Shown here: in pieces, positions 31,570 to 41,255 of the stretch | Layout: every line of letters starts with the position of its first letter | Position numbering within the stretch: the first letter of the stretch is position 1 | Assembly: GCF_000702665.1 (NCBI RefSeq) | Contig: NZ_JNJA01000004.1 | Span: forward strand, 391,610 to 455,609 | Length of the DNA stretch: 64,000 nt | Source: Solidesulfovibrio alcoholivorans DSM 5433 | GTDB lineage: Bacteria; Desulfobacterota; Desulfovibrionia; Desulfovibrionales; Desulfovibrionaceae | Reading direction: 5' to 3' | Made by a program: the position numbers and the translations under genes | Notes under the pieces: generated by a model | Database searches by the model: none | What the model was told of the DNA's origin: nothing | The model's input: only the letters and a program-made list of their open reading frames with translations

Positions 31570-33726
31570 ATGCAAGACGCCGCCAACCTGAGCCAATACC
31601 GCAAGCAGCTGCGCGAGGCCCTGGACAACGAATTTCAGCGCGAGGCCCTGGACAAGTTCGCCGTGGCCTACCGCACCTCACGGGCCAACGCCTTCGCCGG
31701 CATCGACGCACCGGAACTGATCAGCGAGATCGCCGCGGCCAAGGACGCCGCCGTGGACCACCTGATGGAGCTCTACGAGGAGTTCAAGCGCCACGCCGAA
31801 GCCGCCGGCACCAAGGTCCACCTGGCCGCCACCGCCCACGAGGCCAACGAGATCATCGCCCGCATCGCCAAGGAAAACGGCGTCAAGACCGTCGTCAAAT
31901 CCAAGTCCATGACCGCCGAGGAAACGCACCTCAATGACCACCTCGAGGCGCAGGGCCTGGACGTCACGGAAACCGACCTCGGCGAATGGATCATCCAACT
32001 GCGCCACGAAGGCCCCACCCACATGGTCATGCCGGCCATCCACCTCTCCCGCTACCAGGTGGCCGACCTTTTCACCGAGGTCACCCACAAGCAGCAGGAG
32101 GTGGACATCCAAAAGCTCGTCAAGGTCGCCCGCCGCGAGCTGCGCCCCAAATACTGCCAGGCCGACATGGGCATTTCCGGGGCCAATTTCGCCATCGCCG
32201 CCACGGGCAGCATCGGCATCATCACCAACGAGGGCAACGCCCGCCTGACCACCACCCTGCCCCGGGTCCATGTGGTCATCGCCGGCATCGACAAGCTCGT
32301 GCCCGCGCTGCACGACGCCCTGCGCATCATCAAGTGCCTGCCCAAAAACGCCACCGGCCAGAACCTGACCTCCTACGTCACCTGGATCACCGGCGCGGTG
32401 CCCTGCGCCACCGGCCCGGACGGCAAGAAGGTCCACCACATCGTCTTTGTGGACAACGGCCGCCTGGCCATGGCCCGTGATCCGCTCTTCAAGCAGGCCC
32501 TGCGCTGCATCCGCTGCGGCGCCTGCGCCAACGTCTGCCCCATCTACCGCCTGGTCGGCGGACACAAGTACGGCCACGTCTACATCGGGGCCATCGGGCT
32601 CGTCGCCACCTACTTCTTCCACGGTCGGGACAAGGCCAGGAACTTGGTGCAGAACTGCCTCAACTGCGGGGCCTGCAAGGCCGTGTGCGCGGCCGGTATC
32701 GACCTGCCGACCATGATCAAAGAAGTCCATGCCCGCATCCAGGACGAGGAGGGACATCCGCTGTATTCCTCGGCCGCCGGCATGGTGCTCAAAAACCGCA
32801 CGCTCTTCCACACCATGCTCAAGTCGGCCCGGCTGCTGCAAAAGCCCGTGTCCGGCGGCGGCTACCTGCGCCACCTGCCCATGTTCCTGTTCAAGGACCA
32901 CGACTTCCGCGCCCTGCCGGCCATCGCCGACGAGGCCTTCCGCGACCGCTGGGAAAAGATCCGGCCGCGCGTGGCCAAGGCGGACATCAAGGTCGCGCTG
33001 TTTTCCGGCTGCGTGCAGGACTTCGTCTATCCCGAGCAGATGGAAGCGGCCGTGGCCGTGATTGCGAGCAAACCCGGCGTGGCCATGGAATACCCCATGG
33101 GCCAGTCGTGCTGCGGCTTGCCGCTCATGATGATGGGCGAGAAAAAGGCCGGGCAGGAACTGGCCGCCCACAACATGAACGCCATCGACGCGGCGGGGTT
33201 CGACTACATCGTCACCCTGTGCGCCTCCTGCGCCTCCTATCTCAAGCACGGCTACAAGCGCCTGTTCGCGGACGATCCGGCCATGGCCTACAAGGCGGCC
33301 CAGTTCTCCCAGCGGGTCATGGACTTCAGTTCCTTCGTCCACGACGTGCTGGGCATGCGCGGGGAGGCCTTCAGCGGCCCGAGCAAGGACGTCACCTACC
33401 ACGCGCCGTGCCACCTGTGCCGGGGCCTGGGCGTGACCGAAGCCCCGCGGGAGCTCTTGCGCGACGCCGGGCTGAACTACCTGCCGGCCGCCGAAGAGGA
33501 CGTCTGCTGCGGCTTCGGCGGCACGTTCTCGGTCAAGTTCCCGGAATTGTCCAAGGAGCTTTTGCGCAAGAAGATCGCCAACCTCAAAGCCACCGGGGCC
33601 ACGGCCATGGCCACGGACTGCCCGGGCTGCATCATGCAGATCCGCGGCGGCTTCGAGCATGACGGTACGGCCTTCGAGGTCCGCCACGTGGCCGAATACC
33701 TGGCCGCGCGCCTCAAGCGCGGCTAG
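31570..33726 (+). CDS. L-lactate dehydrogenase Fe-S protein, LutB-LutA type fusion
   Basis: 718 residues combining what are two proteins in Bacillus and Shewanella: an N-terminal LUD domain with a ferredoxin-like segment (LutB), containing CIRCGACANVCPIY (about 314-327) and CLNCGACKAVCAAG (about 363-376), followed by two CCG domains (LutA) with SGCVQDFVYP, SCCGLPLMM, APCHLCRGLG and VCCGFGGTFS. It oxidises L-lactate to pyruvate together with the LutC-like product upstream. No transmembrane helix is seen. The single-chain form has been seen in Desulfovibrio. It is the last gene of the lactate operon, ending at a clear terminator. Confidence 0.9.
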   Translation: MQDAANLSQYRKQLREALDNEFQREALDKFAVAYRTSRANAFAGIDAPELISEIAAAKDAAVDHLMELYEEFKRHAEAAGTKVHLAATAHEANEIIARIAKENGVKTVVKSKSMTAEETHLNDHLEAQGLDVTETDLGEWIIQLRHEGPTHMVMPAIHLSRYQVADLFTEVTHKQQEVDIQKLVKVARRELRPKYCQADMGISGANFAIAATGSIGIITNEGNARLTTTLPRVHVVIAGIDKLVPALHDALRIIKCLPKNATGQNLTSYVTWITGAVPCATGPDGKKVHHIVFVDNGRLAMARDPLFKQALRCIRCGACANVCPIYRLVGGHKYGHVYIGAIGLVATYFFHGRDKARNLVQNCLNCGACKAVCAAGIDLPTMIKEVHARIQDEEGHPLYSSAAGMVLKNRTLFHTMLKSARLLQKPVSGGGYLRHLPMFLFKDHDFRALPAIADEAFRDRWEKIRPRVAKADIKVALFSGCVQDFVYPEQMEAAVAVIASKPGVAMEYPMGQSCCGLPLMMMGEKKAGQELAAHNMNAIDAAGFDYIVTLCASCASYLKHGYKRLFADDPAMAYKAAQFSQRVMDFSSFVHDVLGMRGEAFSGPSKDVTYHAPCHLCRGLGVTEAPRELLRDAGLNYLPAAEEDVCCGFGGTFSVKFPELSKELLRKKIANLKATGATAMATDCPGCIMQIRGGFEHDGTAFEVRHVAEYLAARLKRG

Positions 33727-33747
33727 CGTCCGTGCCGCGAACAAGCG

Positions 33748-33786
33748 AAAGGCCGCGTCCATTGGGGCGCGGCCTTTCCTTTTTTT
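33748..33786 (+). terminator. Rho-independent terminator of the lactate operon
   Basis: AAAGGCCGCG (33748-33757), 10-nt loop, CGCGGCCTTT (33768-33777), then CC and seven T. It lies 21 nt after the last stop codon. Confidence 0.93.
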
Positions 33787-33865
33787 CATGCACGGTTGCC
33801 GCGCGGCCCTTGTCCGGGTCCTCCCCCGGCGGTACAAGACCGCAGACACCGCGCATGGAGGTCTC

Positions 33866-34762
33866 ATGTCCGATTCCCTCGCCGCCGCACGCCGCCGCGT
33901 CGCCGCCTGCCTCACGGCCGCCTGCGCCGTTTTCCTCCTCGCCCTTTCCGGTTGCGCAAACGACAACGTGCGCGCCAATTTGGCCGTCCTGCAACAGAAA
34001 CAGCAGCTTATCGGTTCGGTGCGGGCCGGGCTGCTCCTGGCCGTGGACCAGGAAAAAAACGCCCTGCTCTCGCCAAGCCAGGCCGAGGCCAGGCAGTTCC
34101 TGGACAGCGCCCGCGACGGCATGGCCGCGGTGAAGCGGAATATGGGGCAGTTGACGTAGCTTGTGGAGGAGACGGAAAACGAGAAGGAAATGGCGGCCCT
34201 TGGCGCGGTGGCCGCCGATTTCACGGACATGGCGGCCGTGGACGCGAGCCTGCGCGGTTTGGCCGGGCGCAACACCAATCTGCGCGCGGCGCAGCTTTCG
34301 CGCACCGAAGGGGCGCTGGCCGTCAACCGCCTGCAACAGGCGCTCACCCCGGTCATCGACGCCCCGGACTGCCGGGCCGGCCGGGACGCCCTGCGCATCG
34401 TCACGGCGGCGCTTTCCGTGCTCTCCCTGCACGCCCAGCACATCGACGAAAAGACCGCCGCCGGCATGGACGGCCTGGAAGCGGCCATGAACCGCCAGCA
34501 CGCCCGGGCCGAGGCCGCGTTCGACGCACTCGCGGGCCTTGCCGATCCGGCCGTCGTCGGGGCGCTGCCGCCGGCCAAGGCGGCCTATGCCGATTTCTGG
34601 CGGGTGACGCAGGAAGTGCTGACCCTTTCGCGGGAAAACACCAACATCGAGGCCGTGGCCCTGTCCATGGGGAAAAAGCGCCTCGTCACGGCCAAGGCCC
34701 TGGCCGATCTCGATGCCTTGCAGGCCGTGGTGGCGGAAAAGGAATTCACGGCCACGCGCTGA
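33866..34762 (+). pseudogene. Lipoprotein with helical sensor-like domain, interrupted by an in-frame TAG
   Basis: The ATG at 33866 has GGAGG 5 nt upstream. The first 97 codons encode a lipoprotein signal (ALSGC, lipid-modified Cys at about residue 31) and helices up to MGQLT, then TAG at 34157-34159. The same frame continues without a break for 200 codons (LVEETENEKEM onward) to a TGA at 34760-34762, with the same GC-rich codon use and the same Ala/Leu-rich helical, four-helix-bundle-like character. No ribosome-binding site precedes the second half. A nonsense mutation or a sequence error is the simplest reading; suppression or readthrough cannot be excluded. Function unknown. Confidence 0.65.
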
Positions 34763-34852
34763 GATCGCGTCGCCGCCGGCGAGCCGGGATTCCTTGAGCG
34801 CCGCGTCGCCTGTCTACGCCCCGGTGCCGCACAGGCGCGCGGCAGGTGTGCG

Positions 34853-35374
34853 TCAGCCGCGCGCGACCTCGCTTTTGGGGCACGACGCCCGCAGATGGCA
34901 CACGGCGCAGCCGCCGCCATAGGGTTCGTAGGTCATGACGGCGTACTGCACGCTGACGCTGCCGGCGTCGTTCCAGACCAGCCCCAGGTTTTCCAGGCGG
35001 CGCTTGAGGTCGCGGTCCGGCGTCGGCAACGGCGCGCAGGCACCGGCTTCGATTTCCGGCACGCACTGCGCCGCCGCGCCCATGACCATGGACACGGCGA
35101 GGTTGTGCAGGGCGAAGCCTTCCGAAGGCGACCGCGCCCAGGCCTCTTCCACCAGCCCTTCGGCCGCAGGCTCCAGAAAGAACAGGACCACGCCCCGTTT
35201 GGAACCGGGCGCGGCGAACCGGTAGCCTTTGAGGTGCTCCCGGAAGGCGTCCCAATGGCCAAGGCACAGGTCGCACTGGGCCTGTTCCACCTTGGCCGCC
35301 CCGGAAACCTTCAGAAACAAAAAGAGATCGAAATCCGGATTGGGAGAGAGCTTCTCCGCGCGCAACTTGCCCAA
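34853..35374 (-). CDS. Hypothetical protein with C-terminal cysteine cluster
   Basis: 173 residues; not recognised. TTG start at 35374 supported by GGAGG 5 nt upstream. Charged at the N-terminus, then a hydrophobic FDLFLFLKV strand and CDLC (CxxC) around residues 35-38. The last 25 residues contain GGCAVCHLRASCPKS, giving three closely spaced cysteines and a histidine that could bind an Fe-S cluster or zinc. No membrane segment or signal peptide. It diverges from the chemoreceptor gene and is convergent with the interrupted lipoprotein gene. Confidence 0.75.
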   Translation of the reverse strand: MGKLRAEKLSPNPDFDLFLFLKVSGAAKVEQAQCDLCLGHWDAFREHLKGYRFAAPGSKRGVVLFFLEPAAEGLVEEAWARSPSEGFALHNLAVSMVMGAAAQCVPEIEAGACAPLPTPDRDLKRRLENLGLVWNDAGSVSVQYAVMTYEPYGGGCAVCHLRASCPKSEVARG

Positions 35375-35483
35375 GCAAACCTCCAGTAGCGAATTCGCCA
35401 GGGGTGTATCCCACGGGCCGCCCGATCACAAGTCCGGGGTGCGTTTTCATGGGGCGCACAGGGGTGCGAATAATTTTTTACGC

Positions 35484-35513
35484 TTGCATTTGTAGCGCAA
35501 GCCGACGTATACT
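35484..35513 (+). promoter_or_regulatory. Sigma-70 type promoter of the chemoreceptor gene
   Basis: TTGCAT (35484-35489), 18-nt spacer, TATACT (35508-35513), in an AT-rich stretch. CTTGC/GCAAG inverted arms at 35483-35501 sit across the spacer and might bind a regulator. The 310-nt gap 35375-35684 holds nothing else recognisable. Confidence 0.5.
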
Positions 35514-35684
35514 GGAATAGAATTGGTGCCCCGCCTGGTTCCCAGCCGTATCCGAGGCGATTTTAAAAATGGTACATACTGCAACGGAACGCCGTTATCC
35601 AGTGGCCTGCGGCTTCTGTAGCACTTGGACTGTCCGGCATATATCCACCTTGTCGTGGAGATGTGCAAAAAACCTGGAGGCAAT

Positions 35685-37496
35685 ATGGGATCTCAAATGC
35701 GGCTTTCAACCAAACTCATCCTCGCCTTCGGACTTCTTGTCGTTTTACAAGTTTGTGGGAATATTACGGCGTTGGTGCTTATGGGAAACATAAACACAAG
35801 TATGAATGATCTCAATACAAATTGGTTGCCGAGCATAGATGCCATATCGACCGCCGATCATGAATTGCAGACATTGCGTAGATGGGAAATATTGCATGTG
35901 CTTTCTACAAATGAAGAAGACATGCAAACTTATGACAAGAGGATTGTCAACACGAAGGCTGATCTGAACAAGGTGTTGATCAAATATGAAGCATTGATCA
36001 GCTCGGCGGAAGAAAGGAATATATACAATACGTTTCAATCGAATCTCAAAAAATATTCTGAGGTATCGGACAGACTTCTCGTCCTGTCTCGCAAAAACGA
36101 TACGGAAAATGCGAAAAAACTCACGGAAGGCGAATCGCGCCAGATATTCAATGACGCCATGGATGAGCTGAAGCAGCTTGTCGATATCAACAAGAAAGGC
36201 GCGGCCGATTCCGGTATCGCGGGCAACAATGACTACCACCGGGGCCGCATCATTCTCTTCAGCCTCCTCGTGGTTGCGACGCTGCTCGGCGTGGGCGTGT
36301 GCATCTTTATCCTGCGCGGGGTTTCCAGCCAGCTCGGCGAGGACCCCGGCTATCTTCACGAGGTGGCCAGCCGCATCGCCAAGGGGGAAATGGACATCCG
36401 TTTCAAGGAGCACAAGGGCGAAGGCGGCGTCTTCGCCGTGCTCAAGGAAATGGTGGGCAACCTCAAGTTGAAGATCGAGGAAGCGGACAGGAAGAGCGCG
36501 GAAGCCGCCGCAGAGGCCGCCAAGGCCAAGGAAGCGACGGAAGCCGCCGAAGCGGCGCGCCTGGCCGCGGAAAACGCCAAGACCGAAGGCATGCTGCAGG
36601 CGGCCGACCGCCTCTCCTCGGTCGTGCACATCGTGTCCTCCGCCTCCGAGGAACTCTCGGCCCAGGTCGAACAGACCAGCCAGGGAGCGGAGCAGCAATC
36701 CAGCCGCCTGGGTGAGACGGCCACAGCCATGGAGGAAATGAACGCCACGGTGCTGGAAGTGGCCCAAAACGCCTCCCAGGCGGCCGATACCGCCACCAAG
36801 GCCCGGAGCAAGGCTGAGGAGGGCGAAGGCGCTGTGGCCAAGGTCGTCGCCTTTATGGAACGGGTCAATGAAAACTCGCGCCAGTCCCTCGAGGACATGG
36901 GCGTCCTGGGCAAGCAGGCTGAGAACATCGGCCAGATCCTCAACGTCATTTCCGATATCGCCGACCAGACCAACCTGCTCGCCTTAAACGCCGCCATCGA
37001 GGCGGCCCGTGCTGGCGAGGCCGGGCGCGGTTTTGCCGTGGTCGCCGACGAAGTGCGCAAACTCGCCGAAAAGACCATGACCGCCACCAAGGAAGTCGGC
37101 GACGCCATCCGCGGCATCCAGAGCGGCGCCCGCAAGAACTACGACAACGTGGCCCAGGCCGTGACCGCCGTGGGCGAAGCGACGACCCTGGCCGCCACCT
37201 CCGGCGACATCCTGCGCGAGATCGTGTCCCTGGTCGACACCTCGGCCGACCAGGTGCGCTCCATCGCCACGGCCTCGGAACAACAGTCTGCCACGAGCGA
37301 GGAGATCAACCGCTCCGTGGACGAGGTCAACCGCATCGCGGCCGAAACCATGGATGCCCTGCGCCAGGCGGCCCAGGCCGTGGCCGACCTTTCCCAGCAG
37401 GCCCAGGAACTGAACGCCATGGTGCAGGAGATGCAAGCCTCGGGCGGCGGTACGGCCGCCCTGCCCTCCGGCAAACGGCCCCGCGCCCTGACCTGA
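35685..37496 (+). CDS. Methyl-accepting chemotaxis protein
   Basis: 603 residues. Membrane helix 1 at about 9-30, a periplasmic four-helix-bundle sensor (30-185), helix 2 at about 186-210, a HAMP-like stretch starting [21 protein letters not shown] (first part), an Ala/Glu coiled coil, then the signalling domain with the hairpin tip around [20 protein letters not shown] and [16 protein letters not shown]. The ATG at 35685 has GGAGG four bases upstream; the longer frame from 35625 is less likely. The first third is distinctly AT-rich with different codon use, while everything after about 36200 is GC-rich like the chromosome. Ligand unknown. Confidence 0.93.
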   Translation: MGSQMRLSTKLILAFGLLVVLQVCGNITALVLMGNINTSMNDLNTNWLPSIDAISTADHELQTLRRWEILHVLSTNEEDMQTYDKRIVNTKADLNKVLIKYEALISSAEERNIYNTFQSNLKKYSEVSDRLLVLSRKNDTENAKKLTEGESRQIFNDAMDELKQLVDINKKGAADSGIAGNNDYHRGRIILFSLLVVATLLGVGVCIFILRGVSSQLGEDPGYLHEVASRIAKGEMDIRFKEHKGEGGVFAVLKEMVGNLKLKIEEADRKSAEAAAEAAKAKEATEAAEAARLAAENAKTEGMLQAADRLSSVVHIVSSASEELSAQVEQTSQGAEQQSSRLGETATAMEEMNATVLEVAQNASQAADTATKARSKAEEGEGAVAKVVAFMERVNENSRQSLEDMGVLGKQAENIGQILNVISDIADQTNLLALNAAIEAARAGEAGRGFAVVADEVRKLAEKTMTATKEVGDAIRGIQSGARKNYDNVAQAVTAVGEATTLAATSGDILREIVSLVDTSADQVRSIATASEQQSATSEEINRSVDEVNRIAAETMDALRQAAQAVADLSQQAQELNAMVQEMQASGGGTAALPSGKRPRALT

Positions 37497-37512
37497 ACAT
37501 GATCGCCACAAC

Positions 37513-37547
37513 CGGCGGCCGGGGTTTGCGAGGTGGCCCGGCCGCCG
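37513..37547 (+). terminator. GC-rich hairpin after the chemoreceptor gene
   Basis: CGGCGGCCGGG (37513-37523) / CCCGGCCGCCG (37537-37547). No T-run follows; it may act as a 3' stabiliser rather than an intrinsic terminator. Confidence 0.35.
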
Positions 37548-37733
37548 ATCGAATTATGCCGATTTTCCGAAAATGGCATGGTGCGGGTGACAAGAGCAGC
37601 CGCGCCATGTACACAATGCCACCATGGGTCCCCGGCGCACGCGCCGGAAGCCCTTCCATCGCCTGAGGACCGGCCGCCCATCGCATCATACGCAGGCCTT
37701 TTTTCTTACGATCCCATTCCCGCAGGAGAAACC

Positions 37734-38396
37734 ATGACCACCAAGGAAGCCCCCACCGGGGCCATCTTGCAACGTGACCAACAGACCTACGCCATCGTGC
37801 CCCGCACGCCGGTCGGGCTCATTTCCCCCGAGGTCCTCGAAGCCCTCAACACCGTCGTTAAGAAATACGCCGTCCCCATCGTCAAGATCACTTCCGGCCA
37901 GCGTCTGGCCCTGGTCGGCGTCAAGGCAGAGGACGTGGACGCCATCTGGAAGGACCTGGGCACGGACGTGGGGCAGGCGCTCGAGCTGTGCGTGCATTTC
38001 GTCCAGGCCTGCCCGGGTACGAGCGTGTGCAAATTCGGCGTCCAGGATTCCCTGGGGCTTGGCCTCGAGATGGAAAAGCTCTTCGTCGGCCGCGATCTGC
38101 CGGGCAAGTTCAAGCTCTCGGTCTCGGGTTGCCCGTTTTGCTGCTCCGAGGGCTTTGTCCGCGATCTCGGCGTACTCGGCAAGAAATCCGGCTGGACCGT
38201 CATTTTCGGCGGCCATCCCGGAGCCCGGCCGCGCATCGGCGACATCGTGGCCGAGGACCTGGACAAGGAACAGGTCATCGCCCTGACGGAAAAGCTGCTC
38301 GCCTACTACGCCGCCAACGCCAAGAAGCGCGAACGCGCCGCCCGGTTCGTCGAACGGGTCGGCATCGAGACCATCAAGCAGGCCGTGCTGGGCTAA
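37734..38396 (+). CDS. Low-molecular-weight assimilatory-type sulfite reductase
   Basis: 220 residues, a single nitrite/sulfite reductase half-domain unit that binds siroheme coupled to a 4Fe-4S cluster. Cluster ligands are visible as CPGTSVC (C-x5-C) and CPFCC (C-x3-C), the siroheme-protein signature. The length and simplicity match the small Desulfovibrio sulfite reductase (about 218 residues) that reduces sulfite to sulfide in six electrons without a flavoprotein subunit. Its physiological role is not settled. The start at 37734 follows AGGAGA at 5 nt. It is monocistronic and ends at a strong shared terminator. Confidence 0.9.
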   Translation: MTTKEAPTGAILQRDQQTYAIVPRTPVGLISPEVLEALNTVVKKYAVPIVKITSGQRLALVGVKAEDVDAIWKDLGTDVGQALELCVHFVQACPGTSVCKFGVQDSLGLGLEMEKLFVGRDLPGKFKLSVSGCPFCCSEGFVRDLGVLGKKSGWTVIFGGHPGARPRIGDIVAEDLDKEQVIALTEKLLAYYAANAKKRERAARFVERVGIETIKQAVLG

Positions 38397-38417
38397 TCCC
38401 GCGCGCGAGAGCAAACG

Positions 38418-38460
38418 CGAAGCGCCCCGGCCGCCGTATCGCGGCCGGGGCGCTTCGTTT
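38418..38460. terminator. Bidirectional terminator between sulfite reductase and DUF255 genes
   Basis: A 17-bp stem CGAAGCGCCCCGGCCGC (38418-38434) / GCGGCCGGGGCGCTTCG (38441-38457) followed by TTT, and preceded by AAA on the other side, so it serves both convergent genes. Confidence 0.75.
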
Positions 38461-38474
38461 GTACCGGGCAGGCG

Positions 38475-40565
38475 TTACGCGCCGAGCAGCTTGAGCATGC
38501 CCTGCGGGTCGGTCGTCGGCGGCTGGCAGGAGCCGGCGCGGCAGACATGGGCCGCGGCCCGGCCGTCCACGGACTGCTGGTAGCGGGCATAGGGGGCCAG
38601 GGCCGCGATGGCTTCCGCGTCGCCGTCCGGGCGCAGGACCAGGGCCACCTCGGGCAGGTAGCGGGAGCACAGGGCCCGGGCCAGGGCATGGGTGTCCGGG
38701 GCGTCGGGGTCGCCGGCAATGGTCACTTCCGCCCCCGGGGCGAGCAGTTGCGACAGTCCGCACAGGAAAAAGGTGTAGGCCGAGGGCCGCTCGTCGAGGC
38801 TGCCGGCGAATCGCCGGGCCAGGCGGTCGGCGTGCTCCATGAGCGCCTTGTCCCCCGTGAGGCGAAAGAGCGTGGTCAGCACGAAAAAGGCCACGCTGTT
38901 GCCCGAGGGCACGGCCGCGTCGTAAAAGGTTTTTTGGCGCAGGAGCAGGGTTTCGCCGTCGTCGGGCGAGAGGAAGAAGCCGCCGTCGGCATCCGCGAAA
39001 TGCGCGACCATGACCCGGGTGATGTCCACGGCCCGGCGCAGGAGCGCCGGATCGAACACGGTCTGGTAAAGCTCCATAAGGCCCCAGGCCAGGCAGGCGT
39101 AATCGTCGAGCATGCCCGCAACGCCGGCGACGTCGCCGCGCAGGCGGTGCAGCAGCCTTCCGCCTTCAAGGCCGAGTTTCTCCAGCAGCGCATCGGCCGC
39201 CGTGCGCGCCCTGGCGGCGAGGTCCTCGTCGTCGAAAGCCCGGGCGGCCTTGGCCAGGGCCGCGAGCATGAGGCCGTTGCCGTCGGTGAGGATCTTGTCG
39301 TCGCAAAGGGGCCGTACGCGCTTTTCCCGCGCGGCAAGGAGCTTCAGCCGGCACTGCTCCAGCCGCTCGGCCAGGGCTTCGAGGCCAAGGCCGTGGCGCG
39401 CCGCGATTTCCGCAGCAGGCTGCGCCACGTACGCGATGTTGGTTCCGGTCGCCTGCCCCGTGGCCTCGTCGTGGAAATTGCCCTCTTCCTCGATGCCGTA
39501 GGCCTCGCAAAAAAGCGCGGCGTCGGCCTCGGGCAGGAGGCTGCGGATCTCCGCGGCCGTCCAGACGTAGAATTTCCCCTCGACCCCCTCGCTGTCGGCG
39601 TCCTCGGCGCTGTAGAAAAGCCCCTCCGGGCTCGTCAGGTCGCGGCGGACATACTCCAGGACCTCGAGCGCCGTGCGCTTGAACGCCTCCTCGCCCGAAG
39701 CCTGCCAGGCCTCGACGCAGGCCATGACGCAAAGCGCCTGATCGTAGAGCATCTTCTCGAAATGGGGCACGAACCAGTGGGCGTCGGTGCTGTAGCGGTG
39801 GAAGCCGAGGCCGATCTGGTCGAACACCCCGCCCCGGCGCATGGCGCGCAGGGTTTCGCAGACCATGCGCAGGCACTCCCCGTCACCGGTGCGGCGGTAT
39901 TCGCGCAGCAAAAAGAGCAGGTTGTGCGGCGCGGGAAACTTGGGCGCGCCGCCGAAGCCGCCGTTTTGCGCGTCGAAGGTCGCGGCCAGTTCGTTTCGCG
40001 CGGCCGCAAGCGCCGCCTCGCCCGGGGTTTCGCCCGCCGCCGCGCCTGCGCCGTCGAAGCGTTCGCGCACGGCGGTCAGGATCTGGCCGGCGTTGCCGAT
40101 GACGGCCTGCCGGTTGCCCTTCCAGGCCATATGCACGCGCTGGAGCAGCTCGCGCATGCCCGTGCGGCCGTAGCCCGACTCCTTGGGAAAATACGTGCCC
40201 GCGAAAAAGGGCTGCCCGTCCGGGGTCAGGAACACCGTCAGCGGCCAGCCGCCCCGGCCGGTCATGGCCTGGCAGAAGCTCATGTACAGGGCGTCGAGGT
40301 CCGGACGCTCCTCGCGGTCCACCTTGACCGCGATCACGATGGCCCGCATGAGCGCCGCGATGTCCTCGTCCTCGAAGCTTTCGCGCTCCATGACGTGGCA
40401 CCAATGGCAGGTCGCATAACCGATGGACAGGAAAACGGGCTTGTCCTCGGCGCGGGCGGCGGCAAAGGCCTCCTCCCCCCAGGGATACCAGTCCACGGGG
40501 TTGTAGGCGTGCTGTTGCAGGTACGGGCTCGGCTCGTGAATCAGGCGGTTGGCTTGACGCGACAT
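38475..40565 (-). CDS. DUF255/thioredoxin-domain protein (YyaL/SSP411 family)
   Basis: 696 residues. Starts with the family hallmark [20 protein letters not shown], then a thioredoxin-like domain with the CHWCH motif in [11 protein letters not shown], followed by an (alpha/alpha)6 barrel like those of glycan-active enzymes ([26 protein letters not shown]). The family is widespread from bacteria to mammals; its biochemical activity is unproven. The ATG at 40565 has GGGAGG upstream; an in-frame ATG 15 codons earlier is less likely. It is divergent from the lone receiver gene over 141 nt, so they may share control. Confidence 0.9.
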   Translation of the reverse strand: MSRQANRLIHEPSPYLQQHAYNPVDWYPWGEEAFAAARAEDKPVFLSIGYATCHWCHVMERESFEDEDIAALMRAIVIAVKVDREERPDLDALYMSFCQAMTGRGGWPLTVFLTPDGQPFFAGTYFPKESGYGRTGMRELLQRVHMAWKGNRQAVIGNAGQILTAVRERFDGAGAAAGETPGEAALAAARNELAATFDAQNGGFGGAPKFPAPHNLLFLLREYRRTGDGECLRMVCETLRAMRRGGVFDQIGLGFHRYSTDAHWFVPHFEKMLYDQALCVMACVEAWQASGEEAFKRTALEVLEYVRRDLTSPEGLFYSAEDADSEGVEGKFYVWTAAEIRSLLPEADAALFCEAYGIEEEGNFHDEATGQATGTNIAYVAQPAAEIAARHGLGLEALAERLEQCRLKLLAAREKRVRPLCDDKILTDGNGLMLAALAKAARAFDDEDLAARARTAADALLEKLGLEGGRLLHRLRGDVAGVAGMLDDYACLAWGLMELYQTVFDPALLRRAVDITRVMVAHFADADGGFFLSPDDGETLLLRQKTFYDAAVPSGNSVAFFVLTTLFRLTGDKALMEHADRLARRFAGSLDERPSAYTFFLCGLSQLLAPGAEVTIAGDPDAPDTHALARALCSRYLPEVALVLRPDGDAEAIAALAPYARYQQSVDGRAAAHVCRAGSCQPPTTDPQGMLKLLGA

Positions 40566-40706
40566 GACGTCCTCCCTGAGCCCTTGTACCAGGGAAAAGC
40601 GGTATTGCAACAGCGGCCCCGCACCACGGTGGGGCGATTCCGCTTGAACCTTTGCCGGTTCCAGGGTATCACACGACTAAATTGTGAAATAGGGAGCAAT
40701 CCATCC

Positions 40707-41084
40707 ATGGCTGGGAAAACGGTGCTTCTGGTCGACGACGAGACGGGACTGACGGCCGTGCTGGCCAAACGTCTCGCGTCCCGGGGATTGGCCGTCTCCA
40801 CGGCGGCCTCGGGCGAGGAAGGCCTCGCCGCCTTGCGGGGAAACGACGACATCGCCCTGGTCGTGCTCGACATCAACATGCCGGGCATGGACGGCCTGGA
40901 AACGCTTCGCGAAATGAAGACCCTGCGCCCCGACGTCGAGGCGCTCATCCTCACCGGATACCCTTCCGTCGAGGCGGCCCTCGAGGGCATGCGCCTCGGC
41001 GCGTACGAGTTACTGTCCAAGCCCATCGAACTCGATGCGCTCCATGCGCGGGTCATGGAGGCGCTGTCCCGAAACGCCGGGTAA
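40707..41084 (+). CDS. Single-domain response regulator (CheY-like receiver)
   Basis: 125 residues, receiver domain only. The acidic pair is in LLVDDETG, the phospho-acceptor Asp in VVLDINMPGMDG (about residue 55), the Thr in LILTGYPS and the Lys in LLSKPI. No output domain, so it acts by protein contact or phosphotransfer; its kinase is not adjacent. The GYPS/SKPI motifs are like receivers fused to NtrC-family proteins. AGGGAG precedes the start by about 9 nt. The downstream beta-helix gene, 171 nt away, might be in the same transcript. Confidence 0.88.
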   Translation: MAGKTVLLVDDETGLTAVLAKRLASRGLAVSTAASGEEGLAALRGNDDIALVVLDINMPGMDGLETLREMKTLRPDVEALILTGYPSVEAALEGMRLGAYELLSKPIELDALHARVMEALSRNAG

Positions 41085-41255
41085 GCGGCCGGACGCGCGG
41101 GCCTTCCCAGGCACAGGCAGACACGGCGACAGACCGGGTCTGCGCCTTTGCCCTGCGCCATACTCCGGGACGCGACGCCGCGCTTGCGGCGCAACACGCA
41201 AAACCCGCATCGGCCCCTGCCGCGCCGATGCGGACGGTTTCGTGGAGGTCTGGGG

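Noticed and set aside
33866..34762. TAG read as pyrrolysine
   Set aside because: No pyl genes or methylamine methyltransferase context in the window; a nonsense mutation or sequence error is simpler.
37575..37600. Second -24/-12 promoter ahead of the sulfite reductase (TGGCAT...GTGC)
   Set aside because: Spacing between the GG and GC elements is too short for sigma-54.
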